From Monosporascus cannonballus (taxonomy: Eukaryota > Ascomycota > Sordariomycetes > Xylariales), in the NCBI GenBank assembly GCA_004154925.1, contig QJNS01000019.1, forward strand, positions 124,001 to 188,000: a DNA stretch of 64,000 bases, read 5' to 3'. The notes below the pieces were generated by a model. It was not told where the DNA came from, did not search any database, and was given only the letters and a program-made list of their open reading frames with translations. Position 1 is the stretch's first letter. Each line of letters begins with the position of its first letter. Positions 11,266-22,963 of this stretch are shown here, piece by piece. Made by a program: the position numbers and the translations under genes.

Positions 11266-12059
11266 TTGCCCTCTGTTCGATTCTGCCCCTTCTTCCCCCT
11301 TATGCGTTGTTTTCCTCGCCGGCGATCTGTTATGAGGAAGGCTGGTTTGCAGAGTGTTGGAGGGAAGAGACAGACATAAGCCGTTGAAAGTCGGCCTCGA
11401 CACGCGTTAATTGATTAATTGCTAACGCTACTCGAACAGTGGCGTGCTACGTTAGAACGGTGGGGTTAGGTTTGCCCCTCTTGCCCCTCATCCGCTCTGC
11501 GAGCTCATCGCGGAAAGGTAGGCCAGGGGAAGAAAAACAATTGAGCACATACGTAACCGAGGACATCGGCATAGATCGATGGACACTCGAACGTGCAGCT
11601 CAACCAAAATACACATCTCATCTGACATGATTGTAACGGGCCGTCAACGGCCCATAATTCATTCATTCATATGCATGCATAGTGCACATATCATCGCGAT
11701 ATAGGTCGCAAGTCCGCGAACCACATCCCATCGGACCCAGCGAACCTTACTCGCACATGCCGGGGGGGACAACCCATCTCGAGTCCCCATGTTCCTACTA
11801 TTTATACAACCACACGTTCCGGTTACCCCTCCTGAACCCGTCCCGTCCGTACCACTCACCCCCGGGAAACCAGCCGCAGGTAGTTCGCATTGCGGAAGTA
11901 TGTCTATCGCAGGTAACTGCTTCGTATCAAACCGTCTGTGAGATGTCCTGATATCAGATGGAGGAATTATAAAATCCAAGCCCTAACGCCGTTTCGGTGG
12001 TATCATGACCCATGAAGTTTCGCGTGCTGAATGCTATTTTGCTTTTGAATGACGCATGC
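11266..12059. other. Intergenic: DAD1 upstream region and PP6 3' flank
   Basis: No gene is visible. A short ATTC/ATGC repeat (about 11657-11681) is the only simple-sequence feature noted. Confidence 0.45.
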
Positions 12060-13494
12060 TCATAAGAAGTAATCACCTGGTCCGCGGCGTCCCGCCGGCA
12101 CGTGCCTCATATCGTCTGGTACGGCGGAGAAGATGCTGAACGTGGGGTCGAGGTTCCTGTCGACCGTCATAATAGAGGCCACGTTGCCGCACCGGTAGCA
12201 GTAGTTTGGCGCTGACCAAACCGTAACCACCGAGTTCTGAGGGAAGTGGTACTATATTATCAGTCAGCATTTCAACCCCCATTATAAAAGGGCGCAGTGG
12301 TGAGACATACTTTGTAACCTTCATTAACCAGCTGATGTGCTCTTGCGATGAGCTTCAGGCCATTGACATGGTTGAACTCGGTAGCGACCTTGTCACCGAA
12401 CAGCCAGCCGGCGCCACGAGGGCTGATAGCCCACGTCTCGACGTCCTCGGGGTCACTCCAGACGAGATCGCAAAAGGCGCCCTCGTGAGGGATCTCTTGC
12501 GCACGTGCCACCACACGGATTTGGTCAATCGTCCGGATCTCCGGGCTAAGGCCGCCGTGAACGCATAGAACTTCGCCATCTACTATGGCCGCCAGTACTA
12601 GGAAGTCGAACACCTGACAACAGGCTTTCCAGACCGATGCGTTACCATACTTCTGTTGACACTCCTCGTAGAAGCCATACACCTGTGTGATTTGCCGAGA
12701 CTCGTGGTTTCCACGGACCAGGACAATTCGATCCGGATACCTTGCAAGATGTTAGCGAGAGGAATCCCGTGATCAGGTAGGTTCCTTATGGAGACTCACT
12801 TGGCTTTAAGACACATCAGTAAAGTGAACGTCTCTAAGCTGAAATAGCCACGATCGACGAAATCTCCCAGAAATATGAACCGCGTGTCGGCATTCTGTAC
12901 CGGTGTCGTTGTAATCTCCGTAGAAGTCGGGCGCGAAGAACTGGCGGGTTCTGTAGCGTCATCGTCGTCTTCGGCTGTCATAGACTCATCACCTCCACCA
13001 CTGCCGTCTCCGGGCCCGGAGCCTTGTTTGCTTGTCTTCTTAATCTTCTTCTTCAGCTTCGGATTCGTGATCTCGGTCGGAGGTTCAATGTCGGCGGGAT
13101 TGATGATAGACGTGGTCGTCGTAGGGGCCTCAGTGGAGACCTGACCAGGCATGCCGCCACTCACGCGGAAGAGCTCGAGCAGATCATAAAACTGGCCGTG
13201 AATATCCCCACAGACCGTCACGGGCGTGACTACGGGTTGTATATTGGATTCTGGGGCGACGAGATTCGCGCGTTAGCCAAATGTCTACCGTATCAGAAGC
13301 AGCAGACGCCGGCAAAGCACGGGGGCCTGCTTACCTTCCATCAAGACTTCTTTCACCATTTCACAAAGCTCCTTCATGACAGGCTCCGGGAGATAGTGGC
13401 ACTGCTTCGCTTCCTCTAACCACTCATCCAAGCCGGCGCCGGGCGTAAGCTTGGCTGGGCCCGGCTTGGGCACCCCAGCGCGCGGAGAGCCCAT
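12060..13494 (-). CDS. PP6/PP2A-like Ser/Thr protein phosphatase catalytic subunit with a long insertion
   Basis: Model complement(join(12060..12251, 12311..12740, 12800..13250, 13335..13494)), 410 aa. Introns are 59, 59 and 84 bp (GTATGT...TAG, GTGAGT...AAG with a perfect CTAAC branch site, GTAAGC...CAG). Catalytic PPP motifs are intact: GDIHG (68-72), GDFVDRG (182-188), GNHE (214-217), [31 protein letters not shown], and the terminal DYFL that is carboxymethylated in this group. Sequence such as [24 protein letters not shown] and [30 protein letters not shown] is closest to PP6 (Sit4/Ppe1), not to PP2A or PP4. Odd feature: about 86 extra residues (about 89-174), Thr-rich then Lys-rich then Asp/Glu-rich, sit between the first two metal motifs. 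The first 20 residues are a Pro/Gly-rich extension. PP6 partners are SAPS proteins; roles include cell-cycle and TOR signalling. Which PP2A-like paralogue this is remains less sure than the enzyme class. Confidence 0.9.
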
Positions 13495-13500
13495 CTCGGC

Positions 13501-13851
13501 TTACAACAGAGTAGGCGTAGGGCGCTCGAAGGAGCCGAAGAAGTAGCGTACGATGTAGAGAATAATTGCCAGTATAGCAAAGGCAATAAACGTGCAGATA
13601 ACGAGATGCCGGAGCCTCTTCCCTTCTCTTTGGTTGACCCTCCTATTCTTATTGGTTCGGCGCTTCACTCTCTTGTATGGTCTAGCAGGGCCGACAATGC
13701 GCATTCCGCCAGCGAACCGCATTTTCGATGACCCGAGACCGAGATGTTGTGGCGTTTTGTGGCGTTTTATGGTGGTTCGGTGAATGTGGCGGTGTGGGGG
13801 CCGTAATGTCGAAAGCCAAAAATTGCTCTTAATCGGCTTCAATAACAGCAT
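13501..13851 (-). CDS. Small basic single-pass membrane protein ORF, unrecognised
   Basis: An intronless ORF of up to 116 codons; the Met at codon 44 (13722, A at -3) is the better start and gives 73 aa. I do not recognise the family. Composition is striking: a strongly basic stretch (Arg/Lys-rich, about residues 57-82 of the long form) leads into a 24-residue hydrophobic helix (about 83-105, Ile/Leu/Phe/Ala) and a short Pro/Thr tail, the layout of a tail-anchored or small inner-membrane protein. Its TAA (13503-13501) lies 6 nt before the ATG of the downstream phosphatase on the same strand, too close for a separate promoter between them. It may be a real gene read from a two-ORF transcript, an upstream ORF controlling the phosphatase, or chance. 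Confidence 0.45.
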   Translation of the reverse strand: MLLLKPIKSNFWLSTLRPPHRHIHRTTIKRHKTPQHLGLGSSKMRFAGGMRIVGPARPYKRVKRRTNKNRRVNQREGKRLRHLVICTFIAFAILAIILYIVRYFFGSFERPTPTLL

Positions 13852-16548
13852 AACTTCCTACGATACGCGCATATTTAACCCAGGCATGGTAGGATATCTA
13901 CAAGACGGGTATCATGAAGAAGCATTCTAACCGCAGATCATCCATACATTTATGACTGTATTTGCGCTCGACCCTCACCTCCAGCCACCCCACCTTCGCC
14001 TTCACCTGATACGCCCTCAACCCTTTTGTCGGCACAGAGGAATCGCCGATCTAATAGTGATGATGTTGGATCTCTCCTTTGGAGTTCACATGCGCATTCC
14101 CCTCGAAACGACGGGAATGGCAAGAAAGTCTTGATGAGTTCTGGCACGTACAATCTCCAGGTTCATCCCCAGTTGCGCCCCTACCAGGACTGGTGATCCG
14201 GAGAATATCAACAAAAGCCTCCCTTACCACCATGGTGATCTGTCAGACAGCGGAACATGGGTTGCCTTAACCGACAATCTATTATCCGTCATAGTAGACG
14301 TAAAGACTTCTTGATACTTGGCACTTAACCTGATAACTTTTACGCCTTCTGCCTCACCCACCACATCAGAGGTGAGGCTATTGGCTCTTAATGATCCCGT
14401 ATAGGATGTTAATGACATCTGTAATACGTGAGAATAGAAAGAGGGAAATCCTTTGTGCGAACCATAAGCAAGCCTTGGAACATATGTTCCTCTAGCGTTC
14501 CCAGTTCACCTACACCGTTATCCAGCGGTTGCCTATTAGCCAACCAAAAGTGAGTCATATTCGAGAACGGTGAGTATGTTCTTATAATTACACTCTCGCC
14601 AGTTGCTGTATTCTCTGGTGCCTTACGAGCTATGAAACTCTACCTCTCGTTAATAGGGGTGTCGGTATGCATATCCCCCCTTTTCGGTGCAACGAGTTCC
14701 AGTTGGAAGTCTTTACAAGCAGGTTATCATGCTCATTCCATACAGTTAAGGATGCATGTATAGCAGCCATGCCGCCTTCACCTCCTCGTCTTGTAAGAGC
14801 AAGACTCTTTATCTCACCACCCACTTTATCGCCCCATGAGCCCCTTAACAGCAGAGATCATTTTCAGCAATGTTCAAAGTCAGTGCACTTGAGAAGCCAC
14901 AAAGTCGAGATAAACGATATATCGGAAGACTCGGTACATCTCTTCCTGCAATATGGATTCGGTACTCTCGCTGACACTGTGGGAAGCTAAAGAAAAGCCG
15001 GAATCAGTCTGGATGAAATGGAAATGATGGAAACCAGCTTTAAGCTTCACCCCGGCTAACTACCTTGCTCCTGACTGGTAGGACCCGACTAGAACCCGAG
15101 CTGCTCTTCCCGTCGTGGCAGGCGAAGTTGAGCCGTTACTTCTATCTCTTGAGATACCGAATCCTGCCACAAGCACTAGGAGCTGTAGGTTCTCGTTAGT
15201 TTTCGAATTAGAACACTACCTAAACTTGGCATCCCCCCCTTTTGGGGGTGGTCTTGGGGCAATATCGTCCACCAACTGACCCATGTCGTACTGACTCTCA
15301 ATAGCCTCGCCAAAGCTCATATTCTCTGCCTATAGTGGTTGAGCGCGAAAAGACCTGTTTAGAGAGTGTCATCTTGATCGTCTCCTGCGTAGTCGGAGAG
15401 TAGTCGTCCTTGATTTTTCCTCGTAAACAAATGGGACATTTGCTAGAGTGTGATGTCTTCCGCTACATTATACTGTTAGCAGCTCTTTTGCTGCGATGCT
15501 CAGTGGCTGACCTGCGAGTACGTACTTAAAGAGAGGGGTCCACTTCTCCGTGTCTCCTCCAAACGCTTACTGAAGCTCAACCCCCTAAGAGTCAGAGCCT
15601 AGTCTGCTTTGCATTCGTTTGCAGGAGAAGCTTCGACTTGGTTTTGAATATCCGCACCGTACAAGCCAACAATTCCCTCGTAGCGCCCAAGCAGGCCTCA
15701 GTTTCCGGGGGGCTTGTTTAGCGCAACTAAAACAAAGCTTATCCTACAAAGCTTGCACGCGGAATGAACTCTACGTACTATCTTTATCTATATGCGTATT
15801 ATTAAGTGCATGCAACGTCCCCGGTTATGTTGACGTTGCTACTAGGGGTTAAACGCGGTCTTAACCTTGGAGATAGGCGACAGCGTCCTGCATATCGGGT
15901 TTTAGTGCAGGTACTTGAACTTGGTAGCAATACCAAACTCGAGACTTGCACTTAGTGGCGGCGCAGTAATCAGCATATGTACCCAGGTATGGACTAGGGC
16001 TTAAAGGCGTGAGCTCACTCCAAAAAAAAGCCATTTCGTATATCTTGAATAGGCATATCAATGAAAGCTCTGTGGCTTGTATGGGCGTTGTAACTGGCGC
16101 AGGATAGTCAGTAGGCAGTTTCTAGTCCAGGGTTTTTCTTAGGGCAGATCTTCAATTAGCGTGAAGCACGATTAGCAACCCTTACCCATTGACCCGCTAA
16201 ATAAGCTCAGGGTCGGCGGTGGAGCGTGGCAGAAATCGAATGGCGGGGTGTAGCTCTAGCTGTTTCCATTCAATCACAAAGGTGTGATCGCTCGTCATCT
16301 AAACTTAAAACACCTTCCGCGTTGCATATTTACTCAATTGCGGCTACTATTTATGGGACTACAGTTAACACCTTTCTTCTTATACCCCCGAAACGGTCAT
16401 CATCGCCATCCACATCTTTTTCACTTTAATTCACGAAGCAACCGCCATCTCCAAGCGGTACTATTAGCCACAGAACCCACACATTATCAGTTGAGGGCTG
16501 CCGCCTTCAACTTTACATATTTGCTATTGATTCCTTGACACATCAGCA
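13852..16548. other. Intergenic, 2.7 kb without a recognisable gene
   Basis: Normal GC. Several ORFs of 60-107 codons exist on both strands but none has a domain, codon bias or splice pattern I can support. A C-run/G-run hairpin lies at about 15233-15248. The last few hundred bases include the UPF3 upstream region. Confidence 0.4.
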
Positions 16549-18536
16549 ATGGCATCGCCGTTGAGTTCTCGTAGAAGCAATGCTAACGGGGGCGCCCAAG
16601 AAAAAGCGAGTCAGACTGAGACGTCGAAGCCGGGAAAGACGAAGACCCCAGCTACAGGCAAAAAGGTCGTTATCCGCCGGCTCCCTCCAGGCATGACGGC
16701 AGAGGAAGCCTGGAATATTCTTGGAGGCGAATGGAAGAATGGAAATGGAAAAGTGGATTGGTCGCAGTTCCGAGCGGGCAAAATCTCACAGGAGTCAGTT
16801 ATACGCCCATACACGCAAGATGCGAATGCCACACTATATCAAATAAGGCTAATACACGTCCTCTTAGCCCATCTTTTCCCTCAACGCCGGCAAGATGCTA
16901 CCTGCACTTAATAAGAACCGAAGATGTCGCCGTTCTATCCGAAATGGTCCAAAGGGCTACTTGGGAAGATGCCAAACGCACCATGAATGATTCAGCCTTG
17001 GTAGGACCTCCGTACGTCGAGATAGCCCAGTTTCAGAAAGTCCCTACGGCAAAGAGACGGACGGACCCCAGGCAGGGCACGATCGACCAAGACCCCGAAT
17101 TTCAGGCCTTCCTCCAAGCTCTTACTCAGCCCACCCCCACAAAGGAGCCCGAGAGCGAGCCACCCTTGGAAGAAACGGCCACGGAAGATACGAAAGTTAC
17201 CACTACACCTCTTGTCCAGTATCTTAAGGAGAAGAAGGCCAACAAGGCTAAAGAGGCGGCCAACGCGAAGAGTGCTAAGCACACCCGCCACGAGTCCCAG
17301 GGTGGCAAGACTAAGAGTACTACAGAGGACAGTAAGAAGAAGGGGAAGGAGACCAAAGCCGAAAAGTCTGAAAAGCCGAGCGAGAAGGAGAAGGACAAGC
17401 CAAAGGAGCCCGTCAAGCTTCTAACTAAGAAAGCTGCGGCACAAGAGGCTGCGGAAGCTGCGAAATCGGTAGCCGCGCAGACTACTACCAACAAGCCTGC
17501 TGAGGAGCCGGCGCTGCCAAAGAGTCGACGAGCCGGCATTGCAGCAGCAGCTAAGATTCTGCAGCGCGACTTAGGCCTAAGCCCTGGTAGTGCTCATAGG
17601 AGAGCACGCCAGGATGCCGCCAAAGCAGAGGCGGCAGCAAAGTCCGACGCTGGGAAAGAGTCTAAGGAGAGCAAAGAATCCACGCCGGCGGCTCCACCTT
17701 CCGAGGCCGCATCTTCCTCAGTGCCGCCATCTACACCTACTGCACCGAAAAGCCAAGCACCCGAAGGTTCTAGAAGATCCCGAAATAAAGCTGCCAAGCA
17801 AAACAACTCAAAGGAGGACGCCAAGGGTAAAGGTAGTGAAGCATCTGGTGCAGCGGCTAAGTCGACGCCACAGCCCACACCTATTATTCTTAAACGCAAG
17901 GACAGTGCCGCCGCCTCGGCTCCGGGTGCTGCGGCTGCACCAGCGACAGCTGCAGCGCCCTCGACACCGACGGCGACGCCTCCTACTGGTCCGAAAGCCT
18001 CCTCCGGGAAAGCGGCGGTGGCGTCTAGCAAGCCATCGGCTTCAGCTTCCCAGAAGAAAGGATCATCCCAGCCCTCAGTATCGGCAGGCGCAACACGCGC
18101 ATTCATCAAGCACGCAAACCCCTCCCAGGGCGTCACCGACGCTCTACTCAAACAGGCAATGGAGGATTTCGGCCCCGTCACGTTTGTGGAGATCGACAAA
18201 CGTAAGGGGTTCGCCTATGTCGACTTCGGAGACCATGAGGGACTCGTCAAAGCCGTCGCCGCTAGCCCGGTCTCGATCGCGCAGGCCACTGTCCAGGTAC
18301 TCGAGAGAAAGGAGACGAAGAAGCCCGCGCCTTCCCAACCTCCAAGCGACAACAAAGAGAAAGCGCCCACCGAGACGCAGGCGGATCGTCCTAAGCGTGG
18401 AGGCCGCGGTCGAGGTCGGAAAGGAGGCGGGGCCCAGGGCGGGACTGCTGCTGCAACGGGCGAGCCTGCAGCGTCATCCTCGAAGGCGGCACCGGCTGCG
18501 TCGGCGGACGCTCCCAGGCCAGCTGCACCTAGCTGA
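16549..18536 (+). CDS. UPF3: Nonsense-mediated decay factor Upf3
   Basis: Model join(16549..16793, 16868..18536), 637 aa, one 74-bp intron (GTCAGT, branch GCTAAT, acceptor TTAG, phase 2). The join gives GKISQD-PSFPSTPARCYLHL, as in other fungal Upf3 proteins; without it the first frame stops at 16911. Upf3 binds Upf2 and links premature stop codons to mRNA decay. Smg4/UPF3 domain at about 37-180: KVVIRRLPPGMTAEEAW at its start, then VLSEMVQRATWEDAK, VGPPYVEIA and RRTDPRQGTIDQDPEF. A long Lys/Glu/Ala-rich low-complexity middle (about 200-485) follows. A second RRM-like fold lies at about 490-564 (TRAFIKH.NPSQGV, GPVTFVEIDKRKGFAYVDF), as in Pezizomycotina. An RGG-type tail (about 588-605) and an Ala/Pro end close the protein. 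Shadow ORFs over the low-complexity region are not genes. Confidence 0.93.
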
Positions 18537-19450
18537 TAGCATGGTGCGAGGTCGCCTAATACTGCATTAATAGCATTATAACCGCAACGATTATTTCTTA
18601 GTTCATTCGCCAATATGCTCCGACCAGTAGATAGGACAGAACAAGTTCGATTGCATGAGAACCCATAAGCCGCGTTGTGCGAGTCCTGGGAGACTATGTC
18701 GGCAGTCATAACGCTTTAGCAAGCCGCTTGTCATTATGAGCTAGCCCCGGAGGCCTCGAGAAGGATCTCCGACACGAAGTCCGAGAAGGGCTTATGGAGA
18801 CATAACGTGCGCGTACATGGATTATCAGGATCATGGTTCAGGGGCTTGCGTCCGTTACTCTCGCGACGGGAGCGTATGTAACTAGCGACTTGCTGAGTAG
18901 ACAGCATTACTTTATCTAGTAGCGGCGGACTTGGCAGATGCTTTTCTGTCCATTGGTAGCAGGACCACATTATTTTGAAGTGGACGATCATGAATATACT
19001 AGCGGCAGTTCTTTGGATATGAGGCGATGTGAGCTCAGACGTCTCGCTCCGTTCACCAGAACCGGATCATATCACCTCTGCTAAGGGAGGAAGAGTTAAT
19101 GCAAGTAAGAAAGAAAGAATAGCAGAAAGGCTGATAGCCATGTTGTCTAAGATAACAGCGTTATCATGAGCCTAAAATCTGAATGAATAGCAGCCTGAGA
19201 GCAGTGTACATACAGTAGAGGATCGGTGACTATGCCCACCTGTCACCGTTCCAAGCTGACCTGTAATGTTAGTATTCTTTTGCCAGTCCAAGACTCGGGC
19301 CGTTTTTGTGGTCCTTGGGGAAAAGGAAAGGGCTGGGTGGAAAGTCTCGCCTCCCGACTAGGCCTCCTCCTCATTTACGTCGTTCGAAATAGTCGGTCCT
19401 TTTTATCTTTCGCCGTCGATAATCGCCTACCCGCTTCCGCTATCCTAACC
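18537..19450. other. UPF3 3' flank up to the AT-rich boundary
   Basis: No supported gene. ORFs of up to 85 codons on both strands lack any family resemblance. Base composition drops sharply at about 19.45 kb, where the RIP-mutated block begins. Confidence 0.45.
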
Positions 19451-19628
19451 GAATAAACGCCAATCCGGTGATCGCGTCTTCGCTTACGAACGTAATTTGC
19501 GCGAAAACTACGCCGCCTTTTTTCTTTAACGCTTTACCGCCCGAAAGGCGCAAAACCGAATTGCAAAACAAAAGCCGACGTTTTCGATTGAATAGCATAC
19601 TGTTTACCGGGCGTAATTAAGCAATATC

Positions 19629-19794
19629 TGTTAGATATAGGGGATATCAGTTGCGTTGTTGTATTCAGCTAATTGCGTGCGTTCTCGCAACGCGTACCAC
19701 TTTTGTGTAGCTTAGCAATGGAGTATATATGTTCCGATCAAAAGGTGACCTTTCCGTATTTGGTGTACTATAGCACACCTAATTAGCTGATACA
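19629..19794 (-). repeat. Putative 3' LTR of the minus-strand copia relic
   Basis: 166 bp that begins TGTTAG and ends GATACA (TG...CA). Directly to its right lies a C-run which, read on the minus strand, is a polypurine tract (AAGGGGG) just before the LTR start, as expected for a 3' LTR. No partner LTR was found in this window, so the call rests on ends and tract only. Confidence 0.45.
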
Positions 19795-21179
19795 CCCCCT
19801 TAACGCCTTAAAGCATTCAGGGCGTTGAATATTATTTTTTACTACTTTTTAAAGCTGTAGTTATTTATTTTACTTTTCTTCCGGTAATTAAGTTCTTTTA
19901 ATTAATTAAATTCTTTTTTGAAATTACTCGTAAAGTATTTTTTCGCCGTTTGAAAGTTTCCGTAATATCTATTAGTCTTAGTTATTTTTTGAAATGCCTA
20001 AAAACTTTTCGTAATAAGGCTTTCGTTAATCTATCTGCTAGCATATTACCCGTAAGTATATAATCCATTTTGATTAGGTCCTTTTTTGTTATTTTTCGTA
20101 ATCAGTAATTATATATATTAATATATTGTAATTTCATTTCAAGAAAGACGATATTTGTGTTAATTAGCCGTATAATTTGTAAATTATCGCATTATATATT
20201 TAACGGTCCCGTTTTTAAATCGATTTTTAGCTTTATAATTAATCGAAAAATAAAAAAGAGGTTTTTAACGGTTTGCGCAAAAAAAATAATTCCGTTTCGG
20301 TTATAAAAACAATTATTATATCCTACTTATTTGCTTTTTATCCGATTATTTTTCCAAATAGCTTAATAATATATGCTTAGAAATTTTTTCGGTCGATAAT
20401 ATTATTTGCAATAAAAATATCGCTTTATATATTTGTCGAATTTTCGTTACCGAATTATAAAGTCTATATTTTGGTATCGATTAAATATAATATAATTCGA
20501 TTAGCCATTTCGCAATATATGGTATTTAGGTTTAAGTTAAATCGTATTAATCGAGATACGGCAAAACATATATTAGGTCGGATATTAACCATTACGTATA
20601 AAATCGAACTTATTTTTTGGGGTATTTATTAATTAAATTTAAATGAATTAGATTAAGGTTGGGTAATAACTTAATAGTAATTATTGACATATCTTTAAAA
20701 TTATTTAAACGTTTTTTAAAAATAAAGTTAATTTGCTTATTTATAAAATTAAATTAAAATAATTAGATTTTTCGTTTAATATAATTTTTAAATATTTCGA
20801 TATCGAATAATTATTAAAGGTTTTTATTTTTTGTAAGAGTATACCGTTTTTTAATTTACTAGATCGCCTAATTAACGAGATATTAACTTTTCTTACAATA
20901 CGTTACGATAATGTCGTTAACGTAAAAAAAACCCTTAACGAAAAACATAATAGGGCTTATAAGGAACGGGGTTAAATCCCAAATTCTTTAATATGCTGGT
21001 AAAGTTTTTTTGTTATAATAACGGTAATTCCTTTAAGCCGTATAAGACTTTCTTAATCCGTAAGATTTTATTACGATATAGGTGCTTTAAGAGCGTTTTT
21101 ATATATACGTTATAAAAGAGATTTGCGTAAACGAAAATATTACGTATTACAAATCGTATTTTGTGCTTTTATAATTAAC

Positions 21180-21598
21180 TGTTACAGGAACAGGGGTTCC
21201 TGTCTCAAGGAGACCAACCTTTAAGGCCTAGCGCGGGCCTGTTACGGCAGAACTCCGGGCGGGAGGCTTGGTTCTTAAGGTGATCTGGTTGATCTGGGTG
21301 ATCTGGGACCAGATCATACAGATCCAATAGATTTACGACACACTTACTTTAGGGATTAGGATATATAATAAATCGGTTTTTTATATAAATAACATTTATT
21401 TAGTTTCGCTCCTTAGTTATTAATTTAAGCTTTTAATCCAGAGGTAATTATACCGTTCTTTAATTAAGGGAAAAGTTTTTAAATCTTTTTAACGAATAAA
21501 TCACTGAATTATTCTTCGCCTTATTATTACCTGCAAATCAAAACCTTATTTCGGATACTGCTTATACCTCCAGGTAGATATATAATAAGTTCGTTATA
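21180..21598 (+). repeat. 5' LTR of gypsy A
   Basis: 419 bp, begins TGTTACAGG and ends TTATA (originally TTACA). Its left (outer) third keeps three TGATCTGG units and many CpA; its right (inner) third is heavily mutated. Confidence 0.95.
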
Positions 21599-22921
21599 TT
21601 TTGATAACTTCTTAATTAATAGCCGACAAGTAATTTATCGCCTAGTTGGGGCATAAGCTTTTCTGAACTTAGTATAGACGACGGTATAGGACGACGTTCA
21701 GAAAATAAATAATATACCCGATCCCCGTTATTAGCCAGTAAAGGATTAGTAATTAGATTAAACGATTTACCCTTTATCGAAAAAGTTTTTTAATTAATTA
21801 ATAATATGGCACCCCTTATTATTCGATTTTAGGAAGGATTATTTTCGTAACCTAGATAATAACTTACCTCGACCCCTAAGGATATTATCGAAATCCAGGG
21901 AAAGGAGTTGGAGGAGGAGGCGGCTAAGGAAGGGGCTAAGGAAAAATATGGAGCCGAGGTCCTAAAGGGAAAAGAAAAAGAACTTATTATGGAAAAAAAA
22001 TTGGACTTTTTGGCCCAAAAAGTTCAAAGTTTGGAATAGGAAAATGCTCGGTTTACCAAAAGAAAGAAAACGACTTTTCCTCAGTTTGGCTCCCTTAAAG
22101 GACGAAGCTAAGGAAGTGGTTTTCGACCACTTTCGTTCGGAACAAAATAAACTCCAGAGGAGATTTCGATTTTGCCATTATTCGGAATAAACTAAACTTA
22201 CGAAAAAATTATTTTACTTTTTAGTTATTATAGAATGCTAAACGTTAAAGGTTATAAACCGAATCCTTTTAAACCTTATAATGGATTTGAAAATCCGGAA
22301 AGATTTTTGGTTTAGGCCAGATTTTACCTTAAATTTTATGAAAGTTTTTTAACCGAAAATTATTAAAAAATAATAATTATTTTATAGTTATTTATTAGGA
22401 AAATTCTTTTATGGTTTAAATTTATTATAAAGGATTACTTAAAAAATTATCCGGGTAATTCCTTAGATATAATTAATTATATTTTCAGCAAATATAATTA
22501 TTTCGAAAAACGAATACGAACTTTATTCGGAAATCCCGATAAAAAGTAAAACGTTATTAAGTAATTATATTTTTTTTACCAAACTAAGTTAGCCGCCAAA
22601 TATACGACGGAATTTAATCGTTTTGCCGTTATTTTTAATTTATCGGAAAACGCGTTATTTTACCCCTATTATAACGGCCTAAAGACTTTAATTAAGGATA
22701 AAATGTATAAAGTACCCAAAATTAGATTTTTCCCGGAATATACCGATAAGGTTATTATTGCCGATAGACGTATTTTCGATCGATACCTCAAAAAAAAAAG
22801 GACCAACAAGCGAAATAATAATAAAGGTTTTAGCAGCCGAAATAAGAAAGATAAGGGTAAACTTTAAAAGGAAGCAAGTACCGCTTTAAAGGAACCCAAA
22901 AAAAACAAATCCAAAATGGAA

Positions 22922-22963
22922 TATTTTAATTATGGCAAAAAGGGACATTTTAAAAACGAATAT
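22922..22963 (+). pseudogene. Gag zinc knuckle of gypsy A with all Cys turned to Tyr
   Basis: The frame reads Y-F-N-Y-G-K-K-G-H-F-K-N-E-Y, with exact CCHC spacing (X2, X4, X4), but the three Cys positions are Tyr (TAT). TGT/TGC to TAT/TAC is one G-to-A change each. The knuckle would normally bind the element's RNA. Confidence 0.85.

Noticed and set aside
17590..18570. 326-codon ORF, plus strand, over UPF3
   Set aside because: Pro/Arg/His-rich shadow of the UPF3 low-complexity region in another frame; the UPF3 frame has the RRM.
18734..18991. 85-codon minus-strand ORF next to UPF3
   Set aside because: No domain, weak coding character and no splice partner; kept only as intergenic sequence.
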